DNA of 64,000 bases, taken from Streptomyces sp. NBC_00683. GTDB lineage: Bacteria > Actinomycetota > Actinomycetes > Streptomycetales > Streptomycetaceae. The stretch lies in contig NZ_CP109013.1 in NCBI RefSeq assembly GCF_036226745.1, positions 6,262,001 through 6,326,000 of the forward strand, read 5' to 3'. A program made the position numbers and the translations under genes. Under the pieces are notes generated by a model, which was not told where the DNA came from, did not search any database, and was given only the letters and a program-made list of their open reading frames with translations. Positions 1 through 8,246 of this stretch are shown in pieces; the stretch's first letter is position 1; each line of letters starts with the position of its first letter.

Positions 1-625
1 ACGCGAACGCGCCGGGCAGAGCCGCGGCGGACGCCAGGAGGAGCCCCCCGGCCGTCACCGCCGCGGCCGACCGGGAGAGCCGTGTGGCCCGCCCCCGTGC
101 CGTACCCGCCAGCAGCAGGACCGGCCACACCTTCATCAGCGCACCGAACGCCGCCAGCGCCCCCAGGACCCGCGGGTGGCGCACCCCGGCCAGCAGCGCC
201 GCCACCGCGACCGCCGTCACCATCAGGTCGTACCGCGCGTACACCGTCGGCCCGAGCAGCGGCACACCCGCCACCCACGCCCAGGCGCCCGCGGCCCGGG
301 TGCCCGGCCGGCCGGACGCGTACAGCAGAAGCAGGAACACCAGGGCGTCGCAGGCCAGTGCGAGGACGAAGAAGGCGGACGCGTACTCCAGGAAGGGCAG
401 CAGCGCCGGGGAGAGCACGGCCAGCGCGGCGGCGGGCGGGTACTGCCAGGTGACGTCGTCCAGCGGATACGAACCGGCGCGGAGCACCTCGTACCAGCCG
501 TGGTAGATCACCGAGACATCACTCGTGACGTCCGGGCCGGGCACCGTGAACACCTTGAAGACGCAGAGCAGCAGCGCCGCCCGGGTGAGGATCCAGGTGG
601 CGAGGAGCAGACGCATAACCGTCAT
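1..625 (-). CDS. GT87-type polytopic membrane mannosyltransferase, C-terminus cut by window edge
   Basis: I translated the minus strand directly from an ATG at 625 (a second in-frame ATG is at 616). About 208 N-terminal residues are readable and the frame stays open to base 1. The protein begins with a hydrophobic segment (MRLLLATWILTRAALLLC), then a periplasmic loop with WQYPP and a later ARYDL motif, followed by more hydrophobic segments. Such motifs are typical of GT87/DUF2029 glycosyltransferases that use polyprenyl-phosphate sugars at the membrane. It diverges from the PimB'-like gene, which suggests a shared role in mannolipid or cell-envelope glycan synthesis. In M. tuberculosis a GT87 enzyme (Rv2181) lies in the same neighbourhood. 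The exact acceptor is unknown and the C-terminal half lies outside the window. Confidence 0.75.
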   Translation of the reverse strand, partial: MTVMRLLLATWILTRAALLLCVFKVFTVPGPDVTSDVSVIYHGWYEVLRAGSYPLDDVTWQYPPAAALAVLSPALLPFLEYASAFFVLALACDALVFLLLLYASGRPGTRAAGAWAWVAGVPLLGPTVYARYDLMVTAVAVAALLAGVRHPRVLGALAAFGALMKVWPVLLLAGTARGRATRLSRSAAAVTAGGLLLASAAALPGAFA

Positions 626-679
626 GATGCCGTTGCCTGATGTGCGGGAGCCGTCAAGCAGGGCCGGTCGGCAGCCCGG

Positions 680-685
680 TACTGT
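680..685 (+). promoter_or_regulatory. -10 element (TACTGT) for a leaderless PimB'-like mRNA
   Basis: TACTGT ends 8 nt before the ATG at 694 and no Shine-Dalgarno sequence precedes that ATG. The spacing predicts transcription starting at or next to the start codon. This is inferred from spacing only. Confidence 0.35.
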
Positions 686-693
686 CGGCGGCG

Positions 694-1836
694 ATGGACA
701 AGACCTTGATCGTGACCAACGACTTCCCGCCCCGCCCCGGCGGCATCCAGGCCTTCCTGCACAACATGGCACTGCGCGTGGACCCCGGCCGGCTCGTCGT
801 CTACGCCTCCACCTGGAAGCGCGGCGCGGAGGGCCAGGAGGCCACCGCCGCCTTCGACGCGGAGCAGCCCTTCACCGTCGTACGCGACCGTACGACGATG
901 CTGCTGCCCACCCCGAGGGTCACCCGGCAGGCGGTCCGCCTCCTGCGCGAACACGACTGCTCCTCCGTCTGGTTCGGCGCGGCGGCACCCCTCGGCCTGA
1001 TGGCACCCGCGCTCCGCAGGGCCGGAGCGCGCCGCATCGTGGCGACCACCCACGGGCACGAGGCGGGCTGGGCCCAGCTGCCCGGGTCCCGGCAACTGCT
1101 GCGCCGCATCGGCGAGGGCACGGACACGATCACGTACCTCGGCGAGTACACCCGCTCCAGGATCGCCGAGGCCCTCACCCCCGAGGCCGCGGGCCGCATG
1201 GTCCAGCTGCCGCCCGGTGTCGACGAGTCGACCTTCCACCCGTCCTCGGGCGGGGACCGCGTCAGGGCCCGGCTGGGGCTCGCGGACCGGCCCGTCGTCG
1301 TCTGCGTGTCGCGGCTCGTCCCGCGCAAGGGCCAGGACACCCTCATCCTCGCCATGCCCGCGATCCTGGCTCGGGTGCCGGACGCCGTCCTGCTGATCGT
1401 CGGCGGCGGTCCGTACGCGGGGCAGCTGAAGAAGCTGGCGGCCGAGACGGGCGTCCAGGACTCCGTGCGCTTCACCGGACCGGTGCCGTGGGAGGAACTG
1501 CCCGCCCACTACGGCGCGGGGGACGTCTTCGCCATGCCCTGCCGCACCCGGCGCGGCGGGCTCGACGTCGAAGGCCTCGGCATCGTGTACCTGGAGGCGT
1601 CCGCGACCGGACTGCCGGTGGTGGCGGGCGACTCGGGCGGCGCTCCCGACGCGGTGCTCGACGGCGAGACCGGGTGGGTCGTGCGGGGCGGCTCGGCCGA
1701 GGAGTCCGCCGACCGGATCGTCACCCTGCTCGGTGATCCCGAGCTGCGCCGGCGGATGGGGGAGCGGGGCAGGGCCTGGGTCGAGGAGAAGTGGCGCTGG
1801 GACCTGCTCGCGGAGAAGCTGAAGACGCTGCTCTGA
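694..1836 (+). CDS. pimB': GDP-mannose-dependent PimB'-like alpha-mannosyltransferase (GT4)
   Basis: A 380-residue GT4 (GT-B fold) glycosyltransferase. The N-terminus VTNDFPPRPGGIQAFLHN is the typical start of actinobacterial PimB' proteins, which add the second mannose to phosphatidylinositol monomannoside at the inner face of the membrane. The HGHE motif lies in the N-terminal domain, and the C-terminal domain carries the GT4 E-x7-E signature in EGLGIVYLE, which contacts the nucleotide sugar. The open frame extends upstream to 640, but the family start is the ATG at 694, where a -10-like hexamer lies 8 nt upstream. It diverges from the GT87 gene and converges on the acyl-CoA ligase. Substrate specificity is inferred from family and from conserved context with M. 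tuberculosis pimB'/fadD15. Confidence 0.85.
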   Translation: MDKTLIVTNDFPPRPGGIQAFLHNMALRVDPGRLVVYASTWKRGAEGQEATAAFDAEQPFTVVRDRTTMLLPTPRVTRQAVRLLREHDCSSVWFGAAAPLGLMAPALRRAGARRIVATTHGHEAGWAQLPGSRQLLRRIGEGTDTITYLGEYTRSRIAEALTPEAAGRMVQLPPGVDESTFHPSSGGDRVRARLGLADRPVVVCVSRLVPRKGQDTLILAMPAILARVPDAVLLIVGGGPYAGQLKKLAAETGVQDSVRFTGPVPWEELPAHYGAGDVFAMPCRTRRGGLDVEGLGIVYLEASATGLPVVAGDSGGAPDAVLDGETGWVVRGGSAEESADRIVTLLGDPELRRRMGERGRAWVEEKWRWDLLAEKLKTLL

Positions 1837-1849
1837 GCGCGTACGACGC

Positions 1850-1888
1850 GACGAGGGGCCCGCACCGGCGTGGTGCGGGCCCCTCGTC
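1850..1888. terminator. Bidirectional intrinsic terminator between convergent genes
   Basis: A perfect 16-bp inverted repeat, 1850-1865 paired with 1873-1888, has a 7-nt loop. It lies just after the PimB' stop codon and between two converging genes, so it can serve both. No U-run is present, as is common in Streptomyces. Immediately downstream the sequence TGCGTACGGCCTC occurs twice in tandem. Confidence 0.85.
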
Positions 1889-1928
1889 ATGCGTACGGCC
1901 TCATCGTGCGTACGGCCTCGTCGTGCGC

Positions 1929-3725
1929 TCAGGCGCGGTAGATCGACTCCACCTCGTCCGCGAAGTCCTTCGCCACGACGTTGCGCTTCAGCTTCAGCGA
2001 CGGCGTGATGTGGCCCGCCTCCTCCGTGAACTGCTGGGCCAGGATGCGGAACTTGCGCACCGACTCCGCCTTGGACACCGCCGCGTTGCCGTCGTCGATC
2101 GCTCGCTGCACCTCGGCCAGGAGATCGGCGTCCTCGCGCAGCGACACCGCCGTCGAACCGGCCGGCTTGCCGTTCTCCTCGGCCCAACGGGAGAGGAACT
2201 CCTCGTCGAGGGTGACCAGGGCGCCGATGAACGGCCGTCCGTCGCCGACCACCATGCACTCGGCCACCAGGGCGTGTGCGCGGATCCGGTCCTCGATCAC
2301 GGCCGGGGCGACGTTCTTGCCGCCCGCCGTGACGATGATCTCCTTCTTGCGGCCGGTGATCGCGAGATAGCCGTCCTCGTCGAGCGTGCCGATGTCGCCC
2401 GTGTGGAACCAGCCGTCGGCCAGCGCCTCGGCCGTCGCCGCGTCGTTCTTCCAGTACCCCGTGAACAGGTGTTCGCCGTGCAGGAGCACCTCGCCGTCGT
2501 CGGCGATGCGCACGACCGAGCCCGGCAGCGGCTGGCCGACCGTACCGATCTTCTGCCGGTCCCACGGGTTGAACGCCGTGGCGGCGCAGGTCTCGGTGAG
2601 GCCGTAGCCCTCCAGCACCGTGAAGCCGATGCCGCGGAAGAAGTGGCCGAGCCGCTCCCCGAGCGGCGCGCCGCCCGAGATCGCGTACTCACCGCGACCG
2701 CCGAGCACGGCCCGCAGCTTGCTGAACACCAGCTTGTCGAAGACCTTGTGCTTGACCTTCAGGCCCACCGACGGGCCCTGCGGCGTGCCCAGCGCGCGGC
2801 TGTACGCGATCGCCGTGTCGGCCGCCCGGTCGAAGATCTTGCCCTTGCCGTCGGCCTGCGCCTTGGCGCGCGCCGAGTTGTAGACCTTCTCGAAGACCCG
2901 CGGCACACCGAGGATCAGTGTCGGGCGGAACGAGGCCAGTTCGTCGGTGAGGTTCTTGATGTCCGGCACACAGCCGAGCTTGATCGGTGCCATCACCGAG
3001 GCGACCTCGACGAGCCGGCCGAAGACGTGCGCGGCGGGCAGGAAGAGGAGGACGGAGCACTCGCCCGTACGGAAGAGGGGCTTCAGCCGCTCCACCACGT
3101 TGCCGCACTCCGCGAAGAAGCTGCGGTGGGTCAGCACACAGCCCTTGGGGCGGCCGGTGGTGCCCGAGGTGTAGACGATGGTGGCCGGGTCGTCGGCCTT
3201 GGCGCTCACCATGCGCAGATCGAGGGTCTCGTCGGAGACGCCGGAGCCCGAGGCGGTCAGCTCGCCGACCGCGCCCCGGTCGATCTGCCACACGTGCCGC
3301 AGCCCGGGGAGCGCGTCGCGCACCGAGGCGACGGACTCGGCATGGGCGTCGCTCTCCACGACGACCGCGACCGCACCGGAGTCGCCGAGTATCCACTGGA
3401 CCTGCTCCGCGGAGCTGGTCTCGTAGACCGGCACGGTGACCGCGCCCGCGCTCCAGATGGCGAAGTCCAGCAGGACCCACTCGAAGCGGGTGCGGGACAT
3501 GAGGGCGACGCGGTCGCCGGGCTGGATGCCCGCCGCGATCAGGCCCTTGGCGGTGTCCCTGACCTCAGCCAGGAACTGGGTGGCCGTGACGTCCGTCCAG
3601 ACGCCGGCCACCTTGCGGCTCATCACCGCGACATCTGGATGCTGAGCGGCATTGCGGCGGATGAGATCCGTCAGGTTGCCGTCCGTCGGGACCTCGTACA
3701 GGGCCGGAAGGCTGAACTCGCGCAA
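1929..3725 (-). CDS. Long-chain fatty acid--CoA ligase (FadD15-like, AMP-forming)
   Basis: This 598-residue adenylate-forming enzyme activates long-chain fatty acids with ATP and CoA at the cytoplasmic membrane. The P-loop-like AMP motif YTSGTTGRPKG lies near residue 190. GYGLTE, then DGWFHTGD and GRKKEIIVTAGGKNVAP, are the A5, A7 and A8-type motifs, and a C-terminal lid with a conserved lysine region follows. Length and the N-terminal sequence fit the FadD15 subgroup of actinobacteria. The start is TTG at 3725, preceded by a GAGGAG Shine-Dalgarno about 8 nt upstream. It converges on the PimB'-like gene, the same pairing as fadD15/pimB' in mycobacteria, hinting at a shared lipid role. Chain-length preference cannot be read from sequence. 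Confidence 0.92.
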   Translation of the reverse strand: MREFSLPALYEVPTDGNLTDLIRRNAAQHPDVAVMSRKVAGVWTDVTATQFLAEVRDTAKGLIAAGIQPGDRVALMSRTRFEWVLLDFAIWSAGAVTVPVYETSSAEQVQWILGDSGAVAVVVESDAHAESVASVRDALPGLRHVWQIDRGAVGELTASGSGVSDETLDLRMVSAKADDPATIVYTSGTTGRPKGCVLTHRSFFAECGNVVERLKPLFRTGECSVLLFLPAAHVFGRLVEVASVMAPIKLGCVPDIKNLTDELASFRPTLILGVPRVFEKVYNSARAKAQADGKGKIFDRAADTAIAYSRALGTPQGPSVGLKVKHKVFDKLVFSKLRAVLGGRGEYAISGGAPLGERLGHFFRGIGFTVLEGYGLTETCAATAFNPWDRQKIGTVGQPLPGSVVRIADDGEVLLHGEHLFTGYWKNDAATAEALADGWFHTGDIGTLDEDGYLAITGRKKEIIVTAGGKNVAPAVIEDRIRAHALVAECMVVGDGRPFIGALVTLDEEFLSRWAEENGKPAGSTAVSLREDADLLAEVQRAIDDGNAAVSKAESVRKFRILAQQFTEEAGHITPSLKLKRNVVAKDFADEVESIYRA

Positions 3726-3992
3726 GACTGCTGCTCCTCATCGGGCTCCGGTTCCACGGCTCTGTGTGACGCACCGGATCGGTCCAAGACTGGCAGATGC
3801 TCAGTGGGGTGAGCACGACTGGACTGGCGGGACGTTACCCATCAGTACTCGGTTCCGGATAGGGGGTTCCGGCCAGATGTCTTATGCATCACACATATAA
3901 GTGGTCCTTGGGTGCACAGTAGTCCACCCCTGTCACGACCCGGAAGTATCCGCAGGTCCGGTGGGCTCTACCCAGCGCGGGTGCGGAGAACC

Positions 3993-3998
3993 TAGGGT
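3993..3998 (+). promoter_or_regulatory. -10 element (TAGGGT) for the metallophosphoesterase gene
   Basis: TAGGGT ends 7 nt before the ATG at 4006 with no Shine-Dalgarno, predicting a leaderless transcript. The remaining 3726-3992 stretch between these divergent genes shows no ORF or strong repeat. Confidence 0.4.
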
Positions 3999-4005
3999 GA
4001 TCTCC

Positions 4006-4815
4006 ATGCGAGCCAGCGGACCGGACGGTCGAGACGCAACCGCCACCCGCGGAACACGCGTGCACGTGGTGAGTGACGTGCACGGCAACACGGAGGCGCT
4101 GGCACGCGCCGGGGACGGCGCGGACGCCCTGATCTGCCTAGGCGACCTGGTCCTCTTCCTCGACTACGCGGACCACTCGCGCGGCATCTTCCCGGACCTG
4201 TTCGGGAAGGACAACGCGGACCGCATCGTCGAACTGCGCACGGCACGCCGCTTCGAGGAGGCGCGCGACTTCGGCCGCGCCCTGTGGGCGGGCAGGGACC
4301 GCAACGCCGCGATCCTGGGAGCCGTGCGCAAGCAGTACGCCGAGATGTTCGCCGTGCTTCCCACCCCGACGTACGCCACCTACGGCAACGTCGACGTCCC
4401 CCAGCTCTGGCCCGAGTTCGCCGGCCCCGGCACCACGGTCCTGGACGGCGAGCGCGTCGAGATCGGCGGCCGGGTCTTCGGGTTCGTCGGAGGCGGCCTC
4501 AGGACCCCGATGAACACCCCGTACGAGATCAGCGACGAGGAGTACGCCGCCAAGGTCGAGGCGCTCGGACCGGTGGACGTCCTGTGCTCGCACATCCCGC
4601 CCGAGGTGCCCGAGCTGACCTACGACACCGTGGCCCGCCGCTTCGAGCGCGGCAGCCGCGCGCTCCTGGACGCCATTCACCGCACCCGCCCGAAGTACGC
4701 GATTTTCGGCCACGTTCACCAGCCGTTGGTACGCCGGATGCGGATCGGCGTCACCGAGTGCGTCAACGTCGGCCACTTCGCGTCGACCGGGCGGCCCTGG
4801 GCCCTGGAGTGGTGA
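4006..4815 (+). CDS. Calcineurin-like metallophosphoesterase
   Basis: A 269-residue protein with the five-block metallophosphoesterase signature in order: SDVHGN near the N-terminus, GDLVLF, YGNVD, a CSHIPPE histidine block and FGHVHQP near the C-terminus. These supply the Asp, His and Asn ligands of a di-metal centre. There is no signal peptide, so it should be cytoplasmic. The open frame runs upstream to 3901, but the ATG at 4006 is chosen because a TAGGGT hexamer lies 7 nt before it and the homologous region begins only at residue 16. It may hydrolyse a nucleotide or phosphoester; the substrate is unknown. It is the first of a run of rightward genes leading to glkA. Confidence 0.85.
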   Translation: MRASGPDGRDATATRGTRVHVVSDVHGNTEALARAGDGADALICLGDLVLFLDYADHSRGIFPDLFGKDNADRIVELRTARRFEEARDFGRALWAGRDRNAAILGAVRKQYAEMFAVLPTPTYATYGNVDVPQLWPEFAGPGTTVLDGERVEIGGRVFGFVGGGLRTPMNTPYEISDEEYAAKVEALGPVDVLCSHIPPEVPELTYDTVARRFERGSRALLDAIHRTRPKYAIFGHVHQPLVRRMRIGVTECVNVGHFASTGRPWALEW

Positions 4816-4935
4816 GGGCCGCGGGTGCGGGCCGGCGGACGGGGCGTGGACGGGGCGGCGCCGGGTACGCGATAGCCTGCACACGGCAGGCCTCTGCCGA
4901 ACGCGACCGGTACACCGCACTGGAGGGCCACGGCG

Positions 4936-5382
4936 ATGGCTGAACACACCAGCTCGAGCATCACGATCGAGGCGGCACCGGCCGACGTCATGGGAGTGAT
5001 CTCCGACTTCGCCCGCTATCCGGAATGGACCGGCGAGGTGAAGGAGGCCGAGATCCTGGCCACCGACGACCTGGGCCGCGCCGAGCAGGTCCGGCTGGTG
5101 CTGGACGCCGGAGCGATCAAGGACGACCACGTCCTCGCCTACACCTGGAACGGCGCGAACGAGGTCAGCTGGACCCTCGTGAAGTCCCAGATGCTGCGCG
5201 CCCTCGACGGCAGCTACGCGCTGGCCCCCGTCGGCGGCGACCGCACCGAGGTCACCTACCGGCTCGCCGTCGACGTCAAGATCCCGCTGCTGGGCATGAT
5301 CAAGCGCAAGGCCGAGAAGGTCATCATCGACCGTGCCCTGGCCGGACTGAAGAAGCGCGTCGAGTCCGTCCCGAAGGCCTGA
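4936..5382 (+). CDS. SRPBCC (START-like/polyketide cyclase fold) protein
   Basis: A 148-residue protein starting SSSITIEAAPADVMGVISDFARYPEWTGEVKEA, the hallmark beginning of SRPBCC proteins, in which a helix-grip fold encloses a hydrophobic ligand cavity. It has no signal peptide or membrane segment. GGAGG 11 nt upstream supports the ATG at 4936. It ends 4 nt before the ArsA-like gene, so the two are almost certainly cotranscribed. The same pair (Rv2185c/Rv2184c) is adjacent in M. tuberculosis near fadD15 and pimB', suggesting a conserved functional pair, possibly lipid binding plus a nucleotide-dependent partner. The ligand is unknown; a biosynthetic cyclase role is not supported by the neighbours. 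Confidence 0.8.
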   Translation: MAEHTSSSITIEAAPADVMGVISDFARYPEWTGEVKEAEILATDDLGRAEQVRLVLDAGAIKDDHVLAYTWNGANEVSWTLVKSQMLRALDGSYALAPVGGDRTEVTYRLAVDVKIPLLGMIKRKAEKVIIDRALAGLKKRVESVPKA

Positions 5383-5386
5383 TCAC

Positions 5387-6580
5387 GTGCGTACGGTCCT
5401 CGTCACCGGCCCCGGCGGCGCAGGCCGTACCACCGTCGCGGCGGCGACCGCACTGGCCGCGGCCCGCAGCGGCCGGCGCACCCTCCTGATCTCCTCGGAC
5501 GCCGTACCCGGCTTCCCCGCAGGCACCGCACCCACCGAGGTCACCGACGGGCTCCACCACGCCCGTATCGACTCCGGCGAGCACTTCCGCAGCGAACTCG
5601 TCGCCCTCCAGGACCGGGCGTCCGGAGCGCTCGACCTGCTCGGCGCGGGCCGGCTGGACGGTGAGGAACTCACCGAGCTTCCGGGCAGCGCCCAGCTCGC
5701 CCTCCTGCACACCCTGCGCCGCGCGGCCGAGGGCGACTGGTCGAAGGACGGTTACGACGTCCTCGTCGTCGACCTCCCCCCGCTGGCCGACGCACTCGCC
5801 CTGCTCGCCCTGCCCGGGCAGCTGCGCCGCTACCTGCGCCGCCTCCTGCCCCAGGAACGCCAGGCGGCCCGCGCACTGCGCCCGATGCTCGCCCAGCTCG
5901 CCGGTGTCCCGATGCCGGCGCAGTGGCTGTACGAGGCCGCCGCCCGCAAGGACGCCGAGCTCGCCGCGGTCGAGGCACTGATCGAGGACAGCTCCTCGAC
6001 CGTGCGGCTGGTCGCCGAACCGGGGCCGGCTGCCGAGGACACCCTGGGCGCCGCCCGTACCGGACTGGCGCTGCACGGACTGCGCGTCGACACCCTCGTG
6101 GCCAACCGCATCCTGCCCCGGCACTCCTGCGACCCCTGGTTCGCCGCCCTCGCCGCCCAGCAGGAGAAGAGCCTGGACCGCTGGCACCAGGTATGGGCCC
6201 CCGGGACCCCGCTGACCGAGGTGCCCCACCTCGGGCGTGACCCGCAGGGACTCGACGACCTCGCCCTCCTGGGCGAGGCCTGCGCACCCGACGACCGGAC
6301 ACCCGGCCGTGCCGGGGACCCCTCGTGGACGGAGGACACCCGGAGCGAGGGGGGCGACGGCGTCCTCGTCTGGTGCCTGCCCCTCCCGGGAGCCGTCAAG
6401 GAGGAGCTGCGGCTCGTCCGGCGCGGTGACGAACTGCTCCTCACCGTGGGCGCCTTCCACCGGATCCTGCGCCTGGAGTCCGCACTGCGCCGCTGCACCG
6501 TCTCAGGGGCCGCGCTGACCGACGGGGTCCTGCGTGTCCGGTTCGCACCGGACCCCGCGCTCTGGCCGAGGACACGATGA
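5387..6580 (+). CDS. ArsA/Get3-like ATPase with altered P-loop
   Basis: A 397-residue protein related to the ArsA/Get3 anion-transporting ATPase family of SIMIBI NTPases. The N-terminus TGPGGAGRTTVAAATALAAA aligns with the deviant Walker A motif, but the signature lysine position is Pro and the P-loop lysine is Arg. VLVVDLPPLADALALLALP replaces the usual VDTAPTGHTLRLL switch region. No metal-binding cysteine pair typical of ArsA is apparent. The start is GTG at 5387, 4 nt after the SRPBCC stop, so the genes are coupled. The loss of both lysines suggests weak or absent ATP hydrolysis. It could be a nucleotide-sensing or structural partner of the SRPBCC protein; arsenite transport is unlikely because no arsB/arsR is nearby. 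Confidence 0.75.
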   Translation: MRTVLVTGPGGAGRTTVAAATALAAARSGRRTLLISSDAVPGFPAGTAPTEVTDGLHHARIDSGEHFRSELVALQDRASGALDLLGAGRLDGEELTELPGSAQLALLHTLRRAAEGDWSKDGYDVLVVDLPPLADALALLALPGQLRRYLRRLLPQERQAARALRPMLAQLAGVPMPAQWLYEAAARKDAELAAVEALIEDSSSTVRLVAEPGPAAEDTLGAARTGLALHGLRVDTLVANRILPRHSCDPWFAALAAQQEKSLDRWHQVWAPGTPLTEVPHLGRDPQGLDDLALLGEACAPDDRTPGRAGDPSWTEDTRSEGGDGVLVWCLPLPGAVKEELRLVRRGDELLLTVGAFHRILRLESALRRCTVSGAALTDGVLRVRFAPDPALWPRTR

Positions 6581-6661
6581 ACGGCGTACCACCGTTCGGG
6601 TAACGTCGGTAGTACGTGGTCCGTGGGGCCACCACAGGCAACCGCGTCGCAGGAGTCCGCC

Positions 6662-7153
6662 ATGAGTGAAGCCACCGATCGTCCCGTCGACGACGACGCG
6701 TGGGCCGAGGCCTGCGCCGAGGACCTCGAGGCGGAGAAGGCCCGCCGGCGGGCCCAGCACGGGCCGCAGCCCGGTTCCGCCGCGGAAGAGCTGCGCAAGC
6801 TGATCGACGCGGTGGCCGACAAGGTCTCCTCGCTCCAGTCGCCGCTGCTCGGCATGGCCGCCCAGGGCACCGTCCAGCAGGTGATCCGGCAGGCCAAGTC
6901 CGCGGTCGAGCCCGTCATCGAGCGCAATCCGGACCTCTTCGACCATCTCGCCGCCGCCGGCAACGAACTCCTCGCCGCCTACCGATCCGCGGTCGAGGGC
7001 CAGGAAGGCCGCTGGACCCGCGGCACCGAGGGCGCCGGAGGCTCGACGGGCAGTACGACAAGTACCCCGGGACCGGCGAAAAAGGCCGCCGACGACCCCT
7101 CGGATCCGCGTGACGAGGGCCCCGGCGGCAGCGAAAACATCGACCTGGACTGA
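6662..7153 (+). CDS. DUF5304 protein upstream of glucokinase (SCO2127-like)
   Basis: A 163-residue acidic soluble protein. A helical N-terminal two-thirds (AEELRKLIDAVADKVSSLQ, then VQQVIRQAKSAVEPVIERNP) is followed by a Gly/Ser/Thr/Pro-rich, probably disordered tail. No catalytic motif is evident. AGGAGT about 6 nt upstream supports the ATG at 6662. It sits directly before glkA, as SCO2127 does in S. coelicolor; that gene has been reported to raise glucose uptake and glucokinase levels and to influence carbon catabolite repression. That role is recalled from literature on the orthologue and not visible here. Molecular function is otherwise unknown. Confidence 0.8.
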   Translation: MSEATDRPVDDDAWAEACAEDLEAEKARRRAQHGPQPGSAAEELRKLIDAVADKVSSLQSPLLGMAAQGTVQQVIRQAKSAVEPVIERNPDLFDHLAAAGNELLAAYRSAVEGQEGRWTRGTEGAGGSTGSTTSTPGPAKKAADDPSDPRDEGPGGSENIDLD

Positions 7154-7228
7154 TCGTGGGCAGGAAATACCCGTCCCCGGCTCGGGTACGGTTGGCCGTA
7201 GCGGGGCTCGACCGAAACTGAGGGATTC

Positions 7229-8170
7229 ATGGGACTCACCATCGGCGTCGATATCGGCGGCACGAAGATCGCGGCTGGAGTGGTCGACGAAGAGGGCCGG
7301 ATCCTCTCGACGTTCAAGGTATCGACCCCGCCGACGGCCGAAGGCATCGTCGACGCGATCTGCTCGGCCGTGGCCGGGGCGAGCGAGGGACACGAAGTCG
7401 AGGCGGTCGGCATCGGCGCAGCCGGGTATGTCGACGACAAGCGCGCCACCGTGCTGTTCGCTCCGAACATCAACTGGCGCCACGAGCCGCTCAAGGACAA
7501 GGTCGAGCAGCGCGTCGGCCTGCCGGTCGTCGTCGAGAACGACGCCAATGCGGCGGCCTGGGGCGAATACCGCTTCGGTGCCGGCCAGGGGCACGACGAC
7601 GTCATCTGCATCACGCTCGGCACCGGCCTCGGCGGCGGCATCATCATCGGCAACAAGCTGCGCCGCGGACGCTTCGGTGTAGCGGCGGAATTCGGTCATA
7701 TCCGGGTTGTCCCGGACGGCCTGCTCTGCGGCTGCGGAAGCCAGGGCTGCTGGGAGCAGTACGCATCCGGGCGGGCACTCGTCCGGTACGCGAAGCAGCG
7801 CGCCAACGCCACCCCGGAGAACGCCGCGATACTGCTGTCGCTCGGCGACGGCACGGTGGACGGCATCGAGGGCAAGCACATCAGTGAGGCCGCCCGGCAG
7901 GGCGACCTGGTGGCCGTCGACTCGTTCCGTGAGCTGGCCCGCTGGGCCGGAGCCGGACTCGCCGACCTCGCGTCGCTCTTCGACCCGTCGGCGTTCATCG
8001 TCGGCGGTGGCGTCTCGGACGAGGGCGAACTGGTCCTCGACCCGATCCGCAAGTCGTTCCGGCGCTGGCTGATCGGTGGCGAGTGGCGTCCGCACGCCCA
8101 GGTCCTCGCGGCCCAACTGGGCGGCAAGGCAGGCCTGGTGGGCGCGGCCGACCTGGCTCGCCAGGGCTGA
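7229..8170 (+). CDS. glkA: ROK-family glucokinase
   Basis: A 313-residue ROK kinase that phosphorylates glucose with ATP. DIGGTK at residues 8-13 is the ATP phosphate-binding loop, ENDANAAAWGE carries the catalytic Asp, and GTGLGGGIIIGN and EFGHI contact ATP and sugar. The Zn-binding motif CGCGSQGCWE is complete. No DNA-binding HTH precedes the kinase domain, so this is a kinase and not a ROK repressor. A GAGGGA Shine-Dalgarno precedes the ATG at 7229. In Streptomyces, GlkA is both the main glucokinase and a key element of glucose repression. It follows the DUF5304 gene by 75 bp and ends before a strong terminator. Confidence 0.95.
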   Translation: MGLTIGVDIGGTKIAAGVVDEEGRILSTFKVSTPPTAEGIVDAICSAVAGASEGHEVEAVGIGAAGYVDDKRATVLFAPNINWRHEPLKDKVEQRVGLPVVVENDANAAAWGEYRFGAGQGHDDVICITLGTGLGGGIIIGNKLRRGRFGVAAEFGHIRVVPDGLLCGCGSQGCWEQYASGRALVRYAKQRANATPENAAILLSLGDGTVDGIEGKHISEAARQGDLVAVDSFRELARWAGAGLADLASLFDPSAFIVGGGVSDEGELVLDPIRKSFRRWLIGGEWRPHAQVLAAQLGGKAGLVGAADLARQG

Positions 8171-8186
8171 GCCCACCGGCACTACG

Positions 8187-8234
8187 ACGACGGACGCCCG
8201 TCGCGCCCTGCGGGGAGCGGCGGGCGTCCGTCGT
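8187..8234 (+). terminator. Intrinsic terminator after glkA
   Basis: A perfect 14-bp inverted repeat, 8187-8200 with 8221-8234, encloses a 20-nt loop 16 nt after the glkA stop. It should end glkA transcription before the next rightward gene. Confidence 0.75.
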
Positions 8235-8239
8235 ATCGT
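8234..8239 (+). promoter_or_regulatory. -10 element (TATCGT) for the EEP-family gene
   Basis: TATCGT begins at the last base of the glkA terminator stem and ends 7 nt before the ATG at 8247, with no Shine-Dalgarno, again suggesting a leaderless mRNA. Confidence 0.35.
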
Positions 8240-8246
8240 GCTTCGC

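Noticed and set aside
622..2565. 647-codon minus-strand ORF
   Set aside because: Runs opposite to PimB' and across a bidirectional terminator; Arg/Gly/Ala-rich shadow composition.
5387..6580. Arsenite efflux ATPase
   Set aside because: P-loop lysines and ArsA metal cysteines are missing and no ars genes are nearby.
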